Source: Gordionus sp. m RMFG-2023 (lineage: Eukaryota > Nematomorpha > Gordioida > Chordodea > Parachordodidae). Taken from it: 64,000 bases of DNA. Positions 61,678-64,000 of the stretch are shown piece by piece. Made by a program: the position numbers and the translations under genes. The stretch covers positions 93,181,997 to 93,245,996 of the forward strand of contig NC_088775.1 in NCBI RefSeq assembly GCF_954871325.1. Reading direction: 5' to 3'. The number at the start of each line of letters is the position of its first letter. Within the stretch, counting starts at the first letter, position 1. The notes beneath the pieces were generated by a model, which was not told where the DNA came from, ran no database searches, and saw only the letters and a program-made list of their open reading frames with translations.

Positions 61678-63071
61678 TGCTTAACCAGTTAAATATAGAT
61701 GTGATAAATGTGAACGATATTTAATTAATAAAGAATATATGAATGAACAGGATATTTGTAATTACAATAAACATCATGAAGATTATGTTGAAACTAGTAT
61801 TGAAAATATATGGATAGAATTATAGATAAGTCAAAAAAATTTTAGTCATATCATTTGACCTTCAAAATGTCATAACATTACCAAGATCTAACGTTGAATC
61901 TTCATATTATTAAAGAAAATTGTCTGTTTATAATGAAACTGCATATTGTAGTCAAGACAAATGTGGGTATTGTGCTATTTGCCATCAAGGCCAAACTGGA
62001 AGAACTGGTAATAATATTGCTTGCAGTGTGATAACATTAGTAAAAGTGATATTAAAATAATTTATAACTTTACCTCATCTAATTCTATGGGCTGATTCCT
62101 ATGTGGCCCAAAATAAAAATTCCATTATAATATATGCTTTAAAACATTATTTAGCTAATAATACGACAAGTCAAAACAAATCAAAACAATTCAAATCAAA
62201 TATGGTGCACCTGGCCATTCGATTTTACAAGAGGTCGATTCAATACATAGTCAAATAGAAAGATGTTTAAGAAAACATGAAATCTATAGCCCTCTAACTT
62301 TTTATAGATTAATAAGAGTTGCAAATCGCAAAAACCCATTTGAGGTGATTGAAATGACCCTAAATAATTATTTCGATTTCCATTCATCAAAAAAATTCAA
62401 ATTTAACCATATACCATTCTCTAAATTAAAGTCAATAAAAATCTCAAAAACTGAACCTTTTTATTTGCAATAGAGATTATCATTTAAATCCAATAATATG
62501 ATTAAAGTATTAATTTAACAGGATTCGAAAACACGTAGATCAAATTTTGACCAAGAATTAGTTACAATAAATTTTTAAAATATTAAATTGATCCAGAGAA
62601 CGAATGGTAAAATTAACGATGAGACTAAAAAAGATATTAGAACAATGTTAGAGTTTATGCCCAGAGCTGATAGAGAATATATGGAAAAAATTATTAATTA
62701 AATATTAATTTTATTTTATATTCATTTTTGTTTATTATATGAATAAAATAGAAAAGAAAAAAAAGATATAGTTAATTTATTTATTAAATTACATTAATAA
62801 AATGTAAATGGAGCATTTTGAACATTAAAAAATAAATCATAAAGTGTTATATTTGTTCCACTTGCATTTTGATTTTATTAAATAAATTTTATATTTAAAT
62901 TTTTTGAGCAAAGATTTTTTAGGCTAAAATTAAGTAACAAAAGATAAATTATCTCTGAAATTTTTAATTAAATTGAGCAATAAGTTTTTCCTATATTTGA
63001 TTTTAAACTTTAATGTTAATTTTCTCATTTTAAACATTCGCGTAAGTGGAGCAGTCCAATTCTAGGCCGAC
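61678..63071 (+). mobile_element. DNA transposon T3 fragment (inverted relative to T1)
   Basis: It matches the complement of T1 from the Cys-linker region (DKCERY) to the terminal repeat (gcagtccaattctaggccgac, ending at 63071). The N-terminal half and the 97-bp array are missing, cut at the hAT boundary. Confidence 0.72.
61700..62700 (+). pseudogene. C-terminal part of the T3 transposase-like gene, broken
   Basis: It corresponds to the second half of the T1 gene (cgatatttaattaataaag at 61720 for RYLINK, and the KKDIRTMLEFMP-coding end near 62630). More stops than in T1. The WAD core here reads as WADS-Y instead of WADSC. Confidence 0.6.
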
Positions 63072-64000
63072 GTTATTAGTTTATTTTATAAAATATTAAA
63101 ATGGTAACACAACAGTTGCTAAGAAATACATTGTTTTTGCCGTTTCAAAACCATTATCAATTGAGGCAGTGTATAAATTAATTAATCTTTTATATCATTT
63201 GTAATTATTTAGACGCAATTTTTTTATATCGGCATTCTAAAATATTTAATAATCTTATTTGCATAAACGGCTTAGCCTTAGCAAATATTTTTTGTATAAG
63301 ATTAAGCTTACGCCAATAATATTTAGCTAAGGCTTAGAGTTTTTTTGGCTAAGGCTAAGCCCTAGCTGATTTATTTTGACTAAGGCTAACCCTAAAATTT
63401 CTATTTGGCTAAGACAAAATGAAATTTGGTTAAGGCTTAGCTATTTTAATTGTCTTAGGTTGAGTTTAAGCTGATTATTGTTGGCTATTGTTATGCATTA
63501 CTAACATTTATAATAATTTTATTCAGAAGGATGAAAATTGTTACATCTCACATTTAAAAATTTTCATACCATAAATCGGCTCATGCTTAGCCATAGCCTA
63601 AAATAATAGGCTTAAGCTTGGTCTTGGCCAAAATAAATCAGCTTAGGCTTAGTCTGAGCCAAAATAATACGGCTATTAACTTAACTTTGCTTCTCAGGTA
63701 TGTTTATTATACGATTAACGCCTTTACAATTTTAAAAGGGGCCGGCCGAATCGTGATCGATTTGACGTGGAATGGCCCATATATAAATTTAGCCATTAAG
63801 TTTTTTTAATAATTGACGTATAATAATTTTCTTCGGTGGTTGTATATCCCTTGCTTCTTTTGCGAGCATCCCATGGTATCGATCAATAAACATTTGGTTG
63901 GGGGCTAAGCCAAAAAGTTATCTCGCCACTTAGGGAAAAATTTGGCTAAATCTATAAATGCAATAAGGGAAATATTTAGCTTTTGACAAAATTTTTATGA
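63072..64000 (+). repeat. complement of 20160-21110, arm leading out of the window
   Basis: It contains GGCTTAG-word repeat copy 3 (63215-63720) and the arm segment aatggcccatatataaattt to the window end, which equals the complement of 20161. The next sequence is expected to be another peptide-gene arm. Confidence 0.75.

Overview
The window is AT-rich nuclear DNA of an animal. Evidence is spliceosomal introns, LINE and hAT or other DNA transposons of animal type, long (CTTT)n microsatellites and no operon-like coding. The overall look (extreme AT content, repeat load, small secreted Gly/Tyr-rich peptides) suggests an arthropod. A parasitic copepod is my guess, not something the sequence proves. 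No housekeeping gene, tRNA or rRNA was found.

Most of the window is copies of one repeated segment of about 5-6.5 kb. Copies A (5358-11770), B (13850-20420), E (40720-46530) and F (50428-55542) lie one way. Copies C (25018-30715), D (33990-39610) and G (58490-60329, partial) lie the other way. Six of the seven carry the same two-exon gene for a secreted peptide of about 38-53 residues. Exon 1 encodes a nearly invariant start, MKYFTSILLLLVV. After an intron of about 90-100 bp, exon 2 finishes the signal peptide and encodes a short mature part whose middle differs strongly between copies while the end (HAKIPAD-like) is kept. Downstream of each gene are terminal exons of a second, Gly/Tyr-rich peptide gene with the same VSA-Q cleavage-like motif. 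This repeat-borne, diversifying peptide family is the most interesting content of the window.

Every gene copy carries an hAT-type non-autonomous element (500-850 bp, 8-bp target duplication CATAAAAG) about 105-115 bp upstream of its ATG, so it entered before the copies multiplied. A 169-bp MITE and microsatellites also sit at fixed places in the unit.

Layout: 1-5357 is AT-rich sequence with short tandem arrays. Copy A follows, then a 5'-truncated LINE reverse transcriptase (11851-12490) and unexplained sequence. Copies B and C form a palindrome of about 17 kb around a broken DNA transposon (T1, 21111-24270) whose protein resembles DUF7869-type transposases. Next come sequence that recurs inverted near 49-50.4 kb, a GGCTTAG-rich repeat, and copy D, which carries a BED-finger hAT with perfect 8-bp duplications. 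A decayed coding region then separates D from copy E. After E are remains of a ZMYM1-like hAT and the inverted repeat partner. Copies F and G surround a second transposon (T2), repeating the B-T1-C arrangement. G ends in an hAT (60330-61677) with BED and dimerisation remnants, followed by transposon T3 and the GGCTTAG repeat to the window end.
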